Shown here: positions 8,148 to 15,077 of the stretch, piece after piece
Layout of the letters: the number at the start of each line of letters is the position of its first letter
Position numbering within the stretch: position 1 is the first letter of the stretch
Source: a virus
Direction: 5' to 3' (one strand)
IMG/VR virus record: IMGVR_UViG_3300031775_001255
Location: 1-25,132 of that record
Length of the DNA stretch: 25,132 bases
The notes under the pieces: model-generated
Databases searched by the model: none
What the model was told of the DNA's origin: nothing
Seen by the model: only the letters and a program-made list of their open reading frames with translations
Position numbers and translations under genes: made by a program

Positions 8148-8229
8148 TTATCTATTTCTGTGTCAATATAAGTTTTTCGGTGTAAAACTATGTATACATA
8201 TAAAATAATTTAACTCAAACCTAAATATT
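8148..8229. promoter_or_regulatory. AT-rich spacer after nrdA, possible promoter region
   Basis: This 82-bp gap is one of the few real gaps in the window. It is very AT-rich and holds a 10-bp perfect palindrome ATGTATACAT at 8190-8199 followed by TATAAAATAAT. I could not pair this with a convincing -35 box, and no terminator hairpin with a T-run is seen. A start site for the following small-gene block is plausible but unproven. Confidence 0.25.
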
Positions 8230-8421
8230 ATGATAGAATTCTATAACGTTAAAAAAAAATGCAAGGTTCAGATTGATGAATCTAAGGTCACCAAGAAGAC
8301 TTTTGAGCAAACATTAAAGAGTGGGGCCGTAAAGGTCAGGCATGCCTTTCAGTCGGTTGATGATGACGGCACTAAGCTGACCAAGTTTTGCAGTAAGGCT
8401 CAATTCGACGCGCTTTCATAA
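8230..8421 (+). CDS. Small conserved-type phage protein, function unknown
   Basis: 63 residues, predicted cytosolic, no signal peptide or membrane segment. It is lysine-rich at the N-terminus (VKKKCKVQIDESK) and has a central AVDDDG-like stretch (SVDDDGTKLTKFCSKAQFD) that I recall from short uncharacterised proteins of marine phages. Both cysteines (positions 11 and 54) are isolated, so a zinc site is not supported by the visible pattern alone. It is the first gene after the AT-rich gap downstream of nrdA and precedes the holin-like gene. The start has no Shine-Dalgarno; the ATG follows CTAAATATT. No function is proposed. Confidence 0.6.
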   Translation: MIEFYNVKKKCKVQIDESKVTKKTFEQTLKSGAVKVRHAFQSVDDDGTKLTKFCSKAQFDALS

Positions 8422-8436
8422 AAGAACAGACCTCCG

Positions 8437-8871
8437 ATGGGCATCGTATTAAACACGATTATCGGGGCAGGCATCAAGTTGGGAGCCAATTTGATTAATT
8501 TCTGGTTAGAGCATAAGAGGCAACAGCAACTACTTATTGCAGCCAGGGACAGCACCCTGATTCAGGCTATACTGGACAACCAGATAGAACAAGCGAAGGA
8601 TCCATTCGTTAAGGTCACTCGTAGGATTTTGTTTATGTCTCTGACGTTTACCCTGTGTTTTCTTATGGTTTTTTACGCCATGAATCCGGGCATCGAATAT
8701 GATATAGTAGTCCCCAAGGGAGAGGGATCAAGAGTTGGCTTTTTTAGTTGGTTTACGGGCTCCGAAGACTTAGTGGTGGTAAGACTAACCGGAGGGCTCA
8801 TGCTTTCTTCTTTTATGGAATTATGCTTTATGGTTGTCGGTTTTTATGCGGTTCCATCTCGAATCAGATGA
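8437..8871 (+). CDS. Small membrane protein, holin-like
   Basis: 144 residues. An amphipathic or hydrophobic N-terminal stretch (about 1-24) is followed by a charged helix with HKRQQQ and ARD, then an ARG-containing DPFVKVTRR junction. Two clear membrane segments follow at about 64-84 (ILFMSLTFTLCFLMVFYAM) and 118-140. The arrangement of an N-terminal hydrophobic stretch, a charged helix, a DPxxKxTRR turn and two transmembrane helices resembles the three-segment holin-like proteins of marine phages and gene-transfer agents. If so, it would form inner-membrane lesions that start lysis. No endolysin or spanin is recognised next to it, which weakens the call. It could equally be another phage inner-membrane protein. 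No Shine-Dalgarno is visible. Confidence 0.45.
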   Translation: MGIVLNTIIGAGIKLGANLINFWLEHKRQQQLLIAARDSTLIQAILDNQIEQAKDPFVKVTRRILFMSLTFTLCFLMVFYAMNPGIEYDIVVPKGEGSRVGFFSWFTGSEDLVVVRLTGGLMLSSFMELCFMVVGFYAVPSRIR

Positions 8872-8874
8872 GCG

Positions 8875-8982
8875 ATGGGGAATATACTAATAAAGGGAGC
8901 GGCCCTTCTGCTAAAGAAAGGTTATAGGCTTAGAGTTTTTAACTCTATTAGGCCCATACTTGACGAATTAGCTTTTAGTTGA
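8875..8982 (+). CDS. Tiny 35-residue ORF fitting exactly between neighbours
   Basis: This frame encodes 35 residues, beginning MGNILIKGAALLLKKGY and ending DELAFS. It starts three bases after the stop of the holin-like gene and its TGA stop shares its last base with the ATG of the following glycosyltransferase gene (TGATG). That precise fit between two genes and the coupling pattern used throughout the window are the reasons to call it. The N-terminal half is amphipathic with lysines, so it could be a small membrane-associated peptide. No family is recognised. It could be a leader that couples translation to the next gene rather than a functional protein. Confidence 0.4.
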   Translation: MGNILIKGAALLLKKGYRLRVFNSIRPILDELAFS

Positions 8983-10064
8983 TGAATAAAGAATTAGGAA
9001 TAGTATGTTGTTACTTCAATCCTTGCCATTTTGAAAGCAGGAAAGAAAACTTCATGCAGTTTTATAAAAACATTAAGTTTTGTACGGATGATATTTGCGT
9101 AGTTGAGTTGTCTTTCGGATCGGATGAATTTTCCTTGCCCGAAGAAATGGAAACGCTTAAAGTTAATTCAAGTTCGATACTTTGGCAAAAGGAAGCTCTG
9201 TTAAATATTGGGATTAAGAAGTTATTGTCTGAGGGTTATGAGAATATAGCTTGGTTCGACGCGGACATAGCTTTTGATAATACAATGTGGCATCAGGACA
9301 TTATTGATACATTGAAGCAATATAAAATCTGCCAAACCTTCGGAAAGGTGTGCAAATATAAATGGAAAAAAGTAAAGAACGGGGAAGTATACTCCGATAG
9401 ACTTTATCTGCATGGTTCCGCTAGATACTTCAAGGATACCGGCATGATATATTCCAAGAAAGGAGACTCCGGGTTTGGTTGGGCCGCTAGGTCGGAAGTT
9501 CTTGCTGAATGCAATTTGTTTGACAAAGGTATTATTGGGGGCGGAGACGCCTTGATCTGGTATGGCATGCATTATAATTCTCTCAATATAGCAGAGGCTT
9601 GCAATACCCACCCCGTTTTCACATATGATTTTCCGGATTATCGACTAGCTTATATAGATTGGTGTAAAAAATGGAGCAAGGCTGTAAACGGCAGTGTTGG
9701 TTACAGTTATACTTCTCTTCAAACAATGTACCACGGAAGCATTAAAGACAAAAAGTATACAGATCGTTATGATGTTTTAGTTAGGCATAAATATGATCCT
9801 TCGTCAGACATCAAATACTCAGATAGCGGAACGATTGAATGGGCCAATGACAAGTTAGAACTGCATAAAGAAGTTAGTTCTTATTTTGCCTCAAGAAACG
9901 AAGATGGGTTCTTAAAAGATAGCGGCAAAATAAAGAAACCAAAAGAAAAGAAAAAATGGTTCTTTCAGAGGTGGATAGAAAATGCTGACGCAGCTATTTC
10001 GGCTGAACTAGAAAAGGAAAACACAAAAATAAGAGCTTTAAAAGACTCTCAAGATGAATCATGA
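8982..10064 (+). CDS. GT-A type glycosyltransferase
   Basis: 360 residues from the ATG at 8982, preferred over the TTG one codon earlier because it is coupled to the upstream stop as TGATG. The first 230 residues look like a GT-A fold: an N-terminal strand GIVCCYFNP (6-14), KEALLNIGIKKL helix (70-81), and the metal-binding DxD as WFDADIAF (91-98, Asp93/Asp95). A later GIIGGGDALIW motif is the acceptor-side loop common in related phage enzymes. The last ~60 residues are highly charged (KKPKEKKK followed by a helical tail), perhaps for membrane or partner contact. It would transfer a hexose from a nucleotide sugar. It begins the glycan island, and its stop overlaps the neuB start by four bases (ATGA). 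Confidence 0.7.
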   Translation: MNKELGIVCCYFNPCHFESRKENFMQFYKNIKFCTDDICVVELSFGSDEFSLPEEMETLKVNSSSILWQKEALLNIGIKKLLSEGYENIAWFDADIAFDNTMWHQDIIDTLKQYKICQTFGKVCKYKWKKVKNGEVYSDRLYLHGSARYFKDTGMIYSKKGDSGFGWAARSEVLAECNLFDKGIIGGGDALIWYGMHYNSLNIAEACNTHPVFTYDFPDYRLAYIDWCKKWSKAVNGSVGYSYTSLQTMYHGSIKDKKYTDRYDVLVRHKYDPSSDIKYSDSGTIEWANDKLELHKEVSSYFASRNEDGFLKDSGKIKKPKEKKKWFFQRWIENADAAISAELEKENTKIRALKDSQDES

Positions 10065-10894
10065 AAACATACCTAATATCTGAAATTGGAATTAACCATA
10101 ACGGAAGCATGGATATAGCTAAAAAGCTTATTGATATTTCTGCTTTGGCTGGCTTTAATGCCGTTAAGTTCCAGAAAAGAAACCCAGATGTTTGCGTCCC
10201 CGAACACCAAAAAAATATCGAAAAAGATACCCCTTGGGGAACAATGACTTATTTGGAGTATAAATACAAAGTAGAATTCGAGAAGGAAGAATACGACGAG
10301 ATTGACGCTTATTGTAAGTCGAGAGGAATCGACTGGTCTGCCTCTCCCTGGGACGAGGACTCCATAGATTTTCTTTCCGATTATAAATTACCTTGGGTAA
10401 AGATAGCATCAGCTAGTATAACCGAAGAGGATGTGCTTCGTAAGTGCGCTAAGATTTTCCCAAAGATTATAATGTCCACCGGAATGAGTACGGAAGAAGA
10501 GATTGATAGGGCTGTTTCGGTTTTGGAGTCAGCCAACTGTGAATCGATTTGCATTCTTCATTGTAATTCTTCTTATCCTGCTCCGGCGGAAGATCTTAAT
10601 TTAAATTACATAAGAGAGTTAAAGAAAAAGTATCCCAAACACCAGATTGGATACAGTGGTCATGAGTATGGACTTACTTCCTCGATAGCATCTGTAGCTC
10701 TTGGGGCCGAAGTGGTGGAGCGTCACGTCACGTTAGACAAGTCTATGTGGGGTAGTGATCAATTATGTAGCGTAGAGCCCCACGGAATGTTTAAACTTGC
10801 CCGGGGAATCAAAGAACTTGAGTTGGCCTTGGGCGATGGGATCAAAGTTGTAACGGAAGACGAAAAGAAAAAACGCAAGACCCTAAGAAAGTAA
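10061..10894 (+). CDS. neuB: N-acetylneuraminate (nonulosonic acid) synthase, short form
   Basis: 277 residues forming the TIM-barrel domain of NeuB. SEIGINHNG is at 7-15, AVKFQKR at 34-40, IMSTGMST at 137-144, ILHCNSSYPAP at 165-175, GYSGHE at 197-202 and VERHVTLDK at 219-227. His201 and His222 have the 21-residue spacing of the two metal-binding histidines of the characterised meningococcal enzyme. It condenses phosphoenolpyruvate with an N-acyl sugar such as ManNAc to make a sialic-type acid. The usual C-terminal antifreeze-like (SAF) domain, about 60-70 residues, is missing; the protein ends in a lysine-rich tail. Sialic, legionaminic or pseudaminic acid cannot be told apart here. It is coupled by ATGA to the preceding glycosyltransferase and followed by neuA, as expected for the pathway. 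Confidence 0.9.
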   Translation: MKTYLISEIGINHNGSMDIAKKLIDISALAGFNAVKFQKRNPDVCVPEHQKNIEKDTPWGTMTYLEYKYKVEFEKEEYDEIDAYCKSRGIDWSASPWDEDSIDFLSDYKLPWVKIASASITEEDVLRKCAKIFPKIIMSTGMSTEEEIDRAVSVLESANCESICILHCNSSYPAPAEDLNLNYIRELKKKYPKHQIGYSGHEYGLTSSIASVALGAEVVERHVTLDKSMWGSDQLCSVEPHGMFKLARGIKELELALGDGIKVVTEDEKKKRKTLRK

Positions 10895-10912
10895 AACGGG
10901 GCATACTTAACG

Positions 10913-11644
10913 ATGAATGTCTTGGCCATTATACCCGCAAGAAGCGGAAGTAAAAGTATCAGGCATAAGAACCTCGAAAAGGTCGGCGGCAAATCTTTAT
11001 TAGAGCTTTCCATCAGCCATGCTCTAGAGTCTAGTTTAGTTAATAGGGTTATTGTTAGTACAGATAGCAAGGAGTACGGAAAGGTGGCGACCCAAGCCGG
11101 GGCAGACGTGCCCTTTCTTCGACCCGAGGAAATCAGCGGGGATTGTTCTTCGGATTTTGAATGTTTTGATCATTGCTTAAGAGCATTAAGGCGGGATGAT
11201 TCTTATTTTCCGGATATTTGTGTGCATTTAAGACCGACTTCTCCCCACCGGTCAGTTGAAATTATGGATAAAATGATTAAATTTCTTATGGAGAATGATG
11301 ATTATGATAGCTGCAGGACGGTAGAGAAAGTCTTGCACCCTCCGTTTAAAATGTGGTACATGGATGGGAACAAAGACCTTACGCCTATTGTTCCTAAGGT
11401 CAGGACGCTTAAGTATTCCATGGAAAACGTATATGAACCATGGAATCAGCAGACGGAACTTTTACCAAGTGCTTACCTTCATAATGGAAATATTGACGTT
11501 GTGAGATCCTCTGTGATTATGGACAAAAAATCCATGTCAGGCTCTAAAATAAAGGGTTTCCTGATGGAGCATAGTGTAAATATAGATAGTAGGGAAGAAT
11601 TGAAAGAGGCCCAAGAGAAAGAAAATGATAAGTCACGAACATAA
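10913..11644 (+). CDS. neuA: CMP-N-acylneuraminate cytidylyltransferase
   Basis: 243 residues. The N-terminal nucleotide-binding signature IIPARSGSKSIRHKN (6-20) with Arg10, Lys14 and Asn20 is characteristic of CMP-sialic acid and CMP-KDO synthetases. VIVSTDSKEY and the HLRPTSPHRS stretch (about 107-116) match further family motifs, and the C-terminal part has YLHNGNIDVV. It activates the nonulosonic acid made by NeuB to its CMP form, the donor for sialyltransferases. It lies 18 bp after neuB. Its last six codons (KSRT and preceding ND) lie inside a 20-bp sequence that is also the first 20 bases of the next gene and recurs exactly at 12416, so both the end of this protein and the start of the next appear to have been laid down by one recombination event. 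Confidence 0.92.
   Translation: MNVLAIIPARSGSKSIRHKNLEKVGGKSLLELSISHALESSLVNRVIVSTDSKEYGKVATQAGADVPFLRPEEISGDCSSDFECFDHCLRALRRDDSYFPDICVHLRPTSPHRSVEIMDKMIKFLMENDDYDSCRTVEKVLHPPFKMWYMDGNKDLTPIVPKVRTLKYSMENVYEPWNQQTELLPSAYLHNGNIDVVRSSVIMDKKSMSGSKIKGFLMEHSVNIDSREELKEAQEKENDKSRT
11625..11644 (+). repeat. 20-bp exact repeat, copy 1 (neuA/GT8 junction)
   Basis: These 20 bases are identical to 12416-12435. They are the whole overlap between the neuA end and the start of the GT8 gene, encoding MISHEHK in the downstream frame. A third, 17/20 version starts the third sulfotransferase at 13653. The GT8 paralogue at 15718 lacks it. Confidence 0.9.
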
Positions 11645-12419
11645 GTTTGGTTTCGCGACTCTTACCATGGAAGATAGCGTTCCAGGAGTCGTTGCTTTAT
11701 ACAAATCTTTAAAATCCAATAAGTCTAATCACCCTTTAGTTTGTTTGTATTCTGAATTGTCCGAACATTCCATAAAAAAACTTTCTGATTTGGGTGTCAG
11801 GCTAAAGAAAGTGTCGAATATTTATAACCCCTATGAAGATAGACATAACAGATTCGAGACGATATTTAATAAGTTGCATTGTTGGGGTTTGGTGGAGTAC
11901 GAAAGGGTTATATATCTGGACTCGGATGTTTTAAATCTTAAAAACATGGATTCTTTATTCAAACATCCAATTAATGACGGCGGTATTTGTGCGTGTCGTT
12001 GTTCTGATTTCTTCAAAAAAGAAAGAGCCAAATGGCGAAAAAAAAGGGGAATGTCGGTATACGAAGAAGGGCCCGCCCCACCACTTACTTGGAATGGTGG
12101 TTTTTTGATGTTAAGCCCCAATGAAAAAGAGTTTGATAAGATCATTAATCAAGTGGGCAAGTTACCTTCTTATGATGGAACCGACCAGGGCTTCTATGTT
12201 TCCTATTTTGGCAATAATGTCACAATTCTTCCGGAGGAGTACAATTATAGTGTATGGAATTTTGATAACCGCATCGGCGGAAAGGAAAGATTCGAAAAAC
12301 AAAAAGATTCTTTGTTTAATTTGCACTACTTGGGGGGCAAAGTTGGGTGGGGAAAAGACACATGGGGCTTTAAGTACCTTAATGAATTCTGGAGGACTTA
12401 TTACAATATCGAGTTATGA
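11625..12419 (+). CDS. GT8-family glycosyltransferase with grafted N-terminus
   Basis: 264 residues. The GT8 layout is clear: ATLTMEDSVPGVVALYKSL (11-29) at the start, NKLHCWGLVEYERVIYLDSDVLNL with the DxD at 99-101, the WNGGFLML loop near 135-142, and LHYLGGKVGWG near the end in place of the HYxGxxKPW donor-binding motif. It probably transfers a hexose from a UDP-sugar onto a cell-surface glycan. Its paralogue at 15718 starts directly with MKSFSYVTLT, whereas this protein has six extra residues (MISHEH) that are the characteristic start of the sulfotransferases downstream. It overlaps neuA by 20 bp and the first sulfotransferase by four (ATGA). Donor sugar unknown. Confidence 0.82.
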   Translation: MISHEHKFGFATLTMEDSVPGVVALYKSLKSNKSNHPLVCLYSELSEHSIKKLSDLGVRLKKVSNIYNPYEDRHNRFETIFNKLHCWGLVEYERVIYLDSDVLNLKNMDSLFKHPINDGGICACRCSDFFKKERAKWRKKRGMSVYEEGPAPPLTWNGGFLMLSPNEKEFDKIINQVGKLPSYDGTDQGFYVSYFGNNVTILPEEYNYSVWNFDNRIGGKERFEKQKDSLFNLHYLGGKVGWGKDTWGFKYLNEFWRTYYNIEL

Positions 12420-12435
12420 TAAGTCACGAACATAA
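12416..12435 (+). repeat. 20-bp exact repeat, copy 2 (GT8/sulfotransferase junction)
   Basis: This is the second identical copy of the sequence at 11625-11644. Here it begins the first sulfotransferase gene, where its MISHEHK reading is native to the family, so this junction, or a sulfotransferase start like it, is the likely source of the copy upstream. Confidence 0.9.
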
Positions 12436-13033
12436 ATGTATTTTTGTACATATACCCAAGACAGGAGGGACGAGTGTTGAAAAAGTTTTCCCTAATGGCG
12501 TTCTGCGTCTTTTGAATAAGCGTAGAGACCAGCACCCGACCCTCTCTTGGTATAAACAAAATGAGCCCGGCATCTACGAAACATATTTTAAGTTTTCTGT
12601 CTGCAGGAATCCTTACGACAAAATGGTTTCTGAGTATTATTGGCATACAAACGATCCACTTAATCAATTCAAGGGGCTATTTAAAGGTTTATCCTTTCGG
12701 GATTTTTTAGATTCTTTTTTTAGGGTGGATAGTAATTTTTTCGACTTTTTCTACAAAGGTTGGTTCGATAAACATTTTGAAACCCACAGAATTCCCCAAA
12801 TTAAATTTTTAGATCCATTGTCTGAACTTGATTTTGCCATAAGGTTTGAAAACCTTCAAGAAGACTTTAATATCGTCTGTGACAAAATTGGAATTCCACG
12901 ACAACGACTTCCTCATAAAAATAAAACGAAGCACAAGCCTTACGCCGAATACTATGATGAAGAAACAAAACAAATCATTGCGGAAAAATACGCAAAGGAC
13001 ATTGAGTATTTCGGGTATGAATTTGGAGAATAG
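12416..13033 (+). CDS. PAPS-dependent sulfotransferase 1 (carbohydrate type)
   Basis: 205 residues. The 5'-phosphosulfate loop is FVHIPKTGGTSVE (10-22), with Lys15 and the Thr/Ser that bind PAPS. The 3'-phosphate site is FSVCRNPYDKMVSEYYW (60-76), with Arg64 and Ser72. These two motifs define the Sulfotransfer_2-type carbohydrate sulfotransferases. It would add sulfate from PAPS to a hydroxyl or amino group of the glycan being built by the neighbouring enzymes. No PAPS-making genes are in the window, so host PAPS is needed. The C-terminal block EYYDEETKQIIAEKYAKDI followed by EYFGYEFGE is nearly shared by the next two genes. First of three tandem copies; its stop touches the next start. Confidence 0.85.
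   Translation: MISHEHKCIFVHIPKTGGTSVEKVFPNGVLRLLNKRRDQHPTLSWYKQNEPGIYETYFKFSVCRNPYDKMVSEYYWHTNDPLNQFKGLFKGLSFRDFLDSFFRVDSNFFDFFYKGWFDKHFETHRIPQIKFLDPLSELDFAIRFENLQEDFNIVCDKIGIPRQRLPHKNKTKHKPYAEYYDEETKQIIAEKYAKDIEYFGYEFGE
12978..13033 (+). repeat. Sulfotransferase 3'-end repeat, copy A
   Basis: The last 56 bases of sulfotransferase 1, including the stop codon, match the last 56 bases of sulfotransferase 2 (13595-13650) at 53 positions, with a 27-base exact block at 13001-13027. The middles of the two genes are far less similar. Confidence 0.85.
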
Positions 13034-13035
13034 TG

Positions 13036-13650
13036 ATGATTATTTCACACAAACATAAATTTATATACTTTAAAGCCAAGAAAGTCGCGGGGACTTCAAC
13101 CGAAATACTACTGAGTGATTTAGTGAATGATACAGATATTGTCACCCCAATATCAAAAGGAGATTCCCCTACCCATAAACCACGCAATTACAATGGATTT
13201 GCCAATCATTCACCTCCTCTACGTATAAAGAATAAAATTGGAGAAGATAAATTTAATTCTTATTTTAAGTTCATCACCGTCAGAAACCCTTTCGACAGGG
13301 TTGTTTCTTGGTATTTTTGGGAAAAAAGCATCAAAAAATTAAATAAAAATTTTAAAGATTTCGTTCTATCAAAAGGTTGCGAATCTCTTGGCGCGTTTAG
13401 CGATTGGGTATTTCTGAAAAAGGAATATATTGCAGACGACTACATTCGTTACGAAAACCTTAAAAAGGACACTAAGCGCATACTTGGTAAATGGTTTGAT
13501 GTCGATGATTTTGTTTATCCTAAGGCGAAAACAACTCAACGAAAAGAAAAAAAACACTACACCGAATACTACGATGATGAAACTCGTCAAATCGTTGCGG
13601 AAAAATACGCAAAAGATATTGAGTATTTCGGGTATGAATTTGGAAAATAG
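13036..13650 (+). CDS. PAPS-dependent sulfotransferase 2
   Basis: 204 residues from the ATG at 13036. A GTG at 13033 overlapping the previous stop would add one residue. The 5'-phosphosulfate loop is atypical: FKAKKVAGTSTE (12-23) keeps the lysine and the GTS but replaces the usual HIPK with FKAKK. The 3'-phosphate site FITVRNPFDRVVSWYFW (79-95) is standard. The C-terminal block (KHYTEYYDDETRQIVAEKYAKDI) is nearly the same as its neighbours. It probably has a related but different acceptor from sulfotransferase 1, because the central 100 residues diverge strongly. It is the middle copy of the tandem trio and is followed after two bases by the third. Confidence 0.8.
   Translation: MIISHKHKFIYFKAKKVAGTSTEILLSDLVNDTDIVTPISKGDSPTHKPRNYNGFANHSPPLRIKNKIGEDKFNSYFKFITVRNPFDRVVSWYFWEKSIKKLNKNFKDFVLSKGCESLGAFSDWVFLKKEYIADDYIRYENLKKDTKRILGKWFDVDDFVYPKAKTTQRKEKKHYTEYYDDETRQIVAEKYAKDIEYFGYEFGK
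13595..13650 (+). repeat. Sulfotransferase 3'-end repeat, copy B
   Basis: Partner of 12978-13033 (53 of 56 bases identical, exact block 13618-13644). A more diverged third version ends sulfotransferase 3 just before 14465. Confidence 0.85.
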
Positions 13651-13652
13651 AA

Positions 13653-14465
13653 ATGATATCCCACGAACATAAATGCATCTTCGTTCATATTCCTAAGAAC
13701 GCTGGATCTTCGGTAGAGAGGGCCTTTGGTTTTTCGGATATATATCATCAGGGCTCCGCTAGGCATGCACCTCCATTTTCAATGAGGGGTTACTGGGGAG
13801 GCAGCAGGCCTAATATGGAGTACCCGTTTAAGAAACTATATGAGCGGCCTCATCACAATCCTTCTTATGGCAGACATTTCGACGAGTATTGTAAGTTCGC
13901 GATTGTGCGCAACCCTTGGTCTAGGCTTGTGTCCACTTATAAGTATGACTTTAAGCTAATGAATTATTCCGACGAAGACCTAGTTGCCGACTCTAATTCT
14001 GACTCGTCGCAAAAATGGTTATCTACGAGAAGGCAGCACCTTCGGGAATTACTAAGCAAGAGCGGGGATTCTTTCAAGGATTTTGTGAATTGTCTGGCCG
14101 ACGAGTGGTTTGGAGTGAACAGAGATTTACCACGTCCTTCTAAAAAATACTTTTCGACTTCTAAGCATAAAGATCCTTCGAGTCCCAAACAATACTCCTG
14201 GATTAAATGGCACGAGTACAGCCAGATTACATTCGTTATGAACGAAAGAAACGAGCCTTGCCTTGATAGGGTTTTGCGTTTTGAGACCTTGGATAGAGAT
14301 TGGTCTAATCTGTGTGGCGCGAATAGTTGGGACTTGGAATTACCTCATACAAACAAGTCACCTGGAAAACACTACACAGAATACTACGATGATGAGACCC
14401 GAGACATGGTAGCAAGACGCTACGCTACGGATATAGAATATTTCGGGTATGAGTTTGGACGTTAA
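13653..14465 (+). CDS. PAPS-dependent sulfotransferase 3
   Basis: 270 residues, 65 longer than its tandem partners. The 5'-phosphosulfate loop is FVHIPKNAGSSVERAF (10-25) and the 3'-phosphate site FAIVRNPWSRLVSTYKYDF (82-100). The added length lies mainly between the two motifs (RHAPPFSMRGYWGGSRP) and in the central helical region. The C-terminal block KHYTEYYDDETRDMVARRYATDI is again shared. Start codon and first 20 bases are a 17/20 match to the repeat at 12416. It would sulfate a glycan. The size and divergence suggest a different acceptor. It is followed after three bases by a GT29-like sialyltransferase gene, which places sulfation and sialylation in one operon. Confidence 0.87.
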   Translation: MISHEHKCIFVHIPKNAGSSVERAFGFSDIYHQGSARHAPPFSMRGYWGGSRPNMEYPFKKLYERPHHNPSYGRHFDEYCKFAIVRNPWSRLVSTYKYDFKLMNYSDEDLVADSNSDSSQKWLSTRRQHLRELLSKSGDSFKDFVNCLADEWFGVNRDLPRPSKKYFSTSKHKDPSSPKQYSWIKWHEYSQITFVMNERNEPCLDRVLRFETLDRDWSNLCGANSWDLELPHTNKSPGKHYTEYYDDETRDMVARRYATDIEYFGYEFGR

Positions 14466-14468
14466 AAA

Positions 14469-15077
14469 ATGTTAGACGTAAGCAAAAGTTTAGTTCTTGT
14501 AGGTAATGGTCCTTCTATGGTCGGGTCTAGTCTTGGGGAGACAATTGATGGTTTTGATTACGTAGTTCGTTTTGGTGATCCTGTGATTAAAGGTTTTGAG
14601 GAGGACGTTGGTAAAAAGTTTAACATATGGGCTCGCAACTCTTCTTGTAATGAATTTTCCTACAACGATGTATTAAGTAAGACTTCTGATCTGGTTTGTG
14701 AGATATCTGTAAACTCGGTCCGAGCAATTTGCGAAGGTGACTCTTGCGTTGCTCCGTCTAAGTATCTTATGATGTTTCCTGGTTCTGAGTTTGTTTTGGG
14801 TGTTAACGAATTACTTACCGAGTACAATTCTTCATTCAATATTTCTTCTCCGTGGAGTCGTAAAAAAACTAAGTGGGCTTCTACTGGTGTTATAACAGTC
14901 TGGTTTTTATTAGACGTTGTCGGTTTTCATAAAGTTAGCGTTTGTGGCTTTGACAATTTTTCTGGAAAGCATCAGCACTATTACGATAAGACAAAAGTCA
15001 GAAGTCATCATGACGGGTCTGCAGAGGCTAATTTTATAAAAGCTTTAATAACTAACAACAAAATTAACACCTTATGA
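14469..15077 (+). CDS. GT29-like sialyltransferase 1
   Basis: 202 residues. Sialylmotif-L-like block: VLVGNGPSMVGSSLGE then IDGFDYVVRFG (9-36). Sialylmotif-S-like block: ASTGVITVWFLLDV and VSVCGFDNF (137-164). The very small motif HxxxxE is His181 to Glu186. This order and spacing match GT29 (eukaryotic-type) sialyltransferases in compact form. It is 150 residues shorter than animal enzymes because the N-terminal anchor and stem are absent. It would transfer a nonulosonic acid from CMP, made by NeuB and NeuA upstream. Codons favour T in third position (GTT, TCT, GGT) more than nrdA does, hinting at a separate origin. Overlaps the next gene by ATGA. Acceptor unknown. Confidence 0.72.
   Translation: MLDVSKSLVLVGNGPSMVGSSLGETIDGFDYVVRFGDPVIKGFEEDVGKKFNIWARNSSCNEFSYNDVLSKTSDLVCEISVNSVRAICEGDSCVAPSKYLMMFPGSEFVLGVNELLTEYNSSFNISSPWSRKKTKWASTGVITVWFLLDVVGFHKVSVCGFDNFSGKHQHYYDKTKVRSHHDGSAEANFIKALITNNKINTL

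Noticed and set aside
9222-9611. 129-codon open frame on the minus strand
   Set aside because: It is the antisense shadow of the glycosyltransferase gene at 8982, whose DxD motif and length are convincing.
12121-12435. 104-codon frame overlapping the GT8 end
   Set aside because: Alternative frame of a well-supported GT8 gene; its last residues (DKSRT) arise only because the 20-bp repeat is read in that frame.
13430-13672. 80-codon frame across the sulfotransferase 2/3 junction
   Set aside because: Low-complexity shadow of sulfotransferase 2, produced by the repeated 3' end; its resemblance to the frame at 12846-13058 reflects the DNA repeat.
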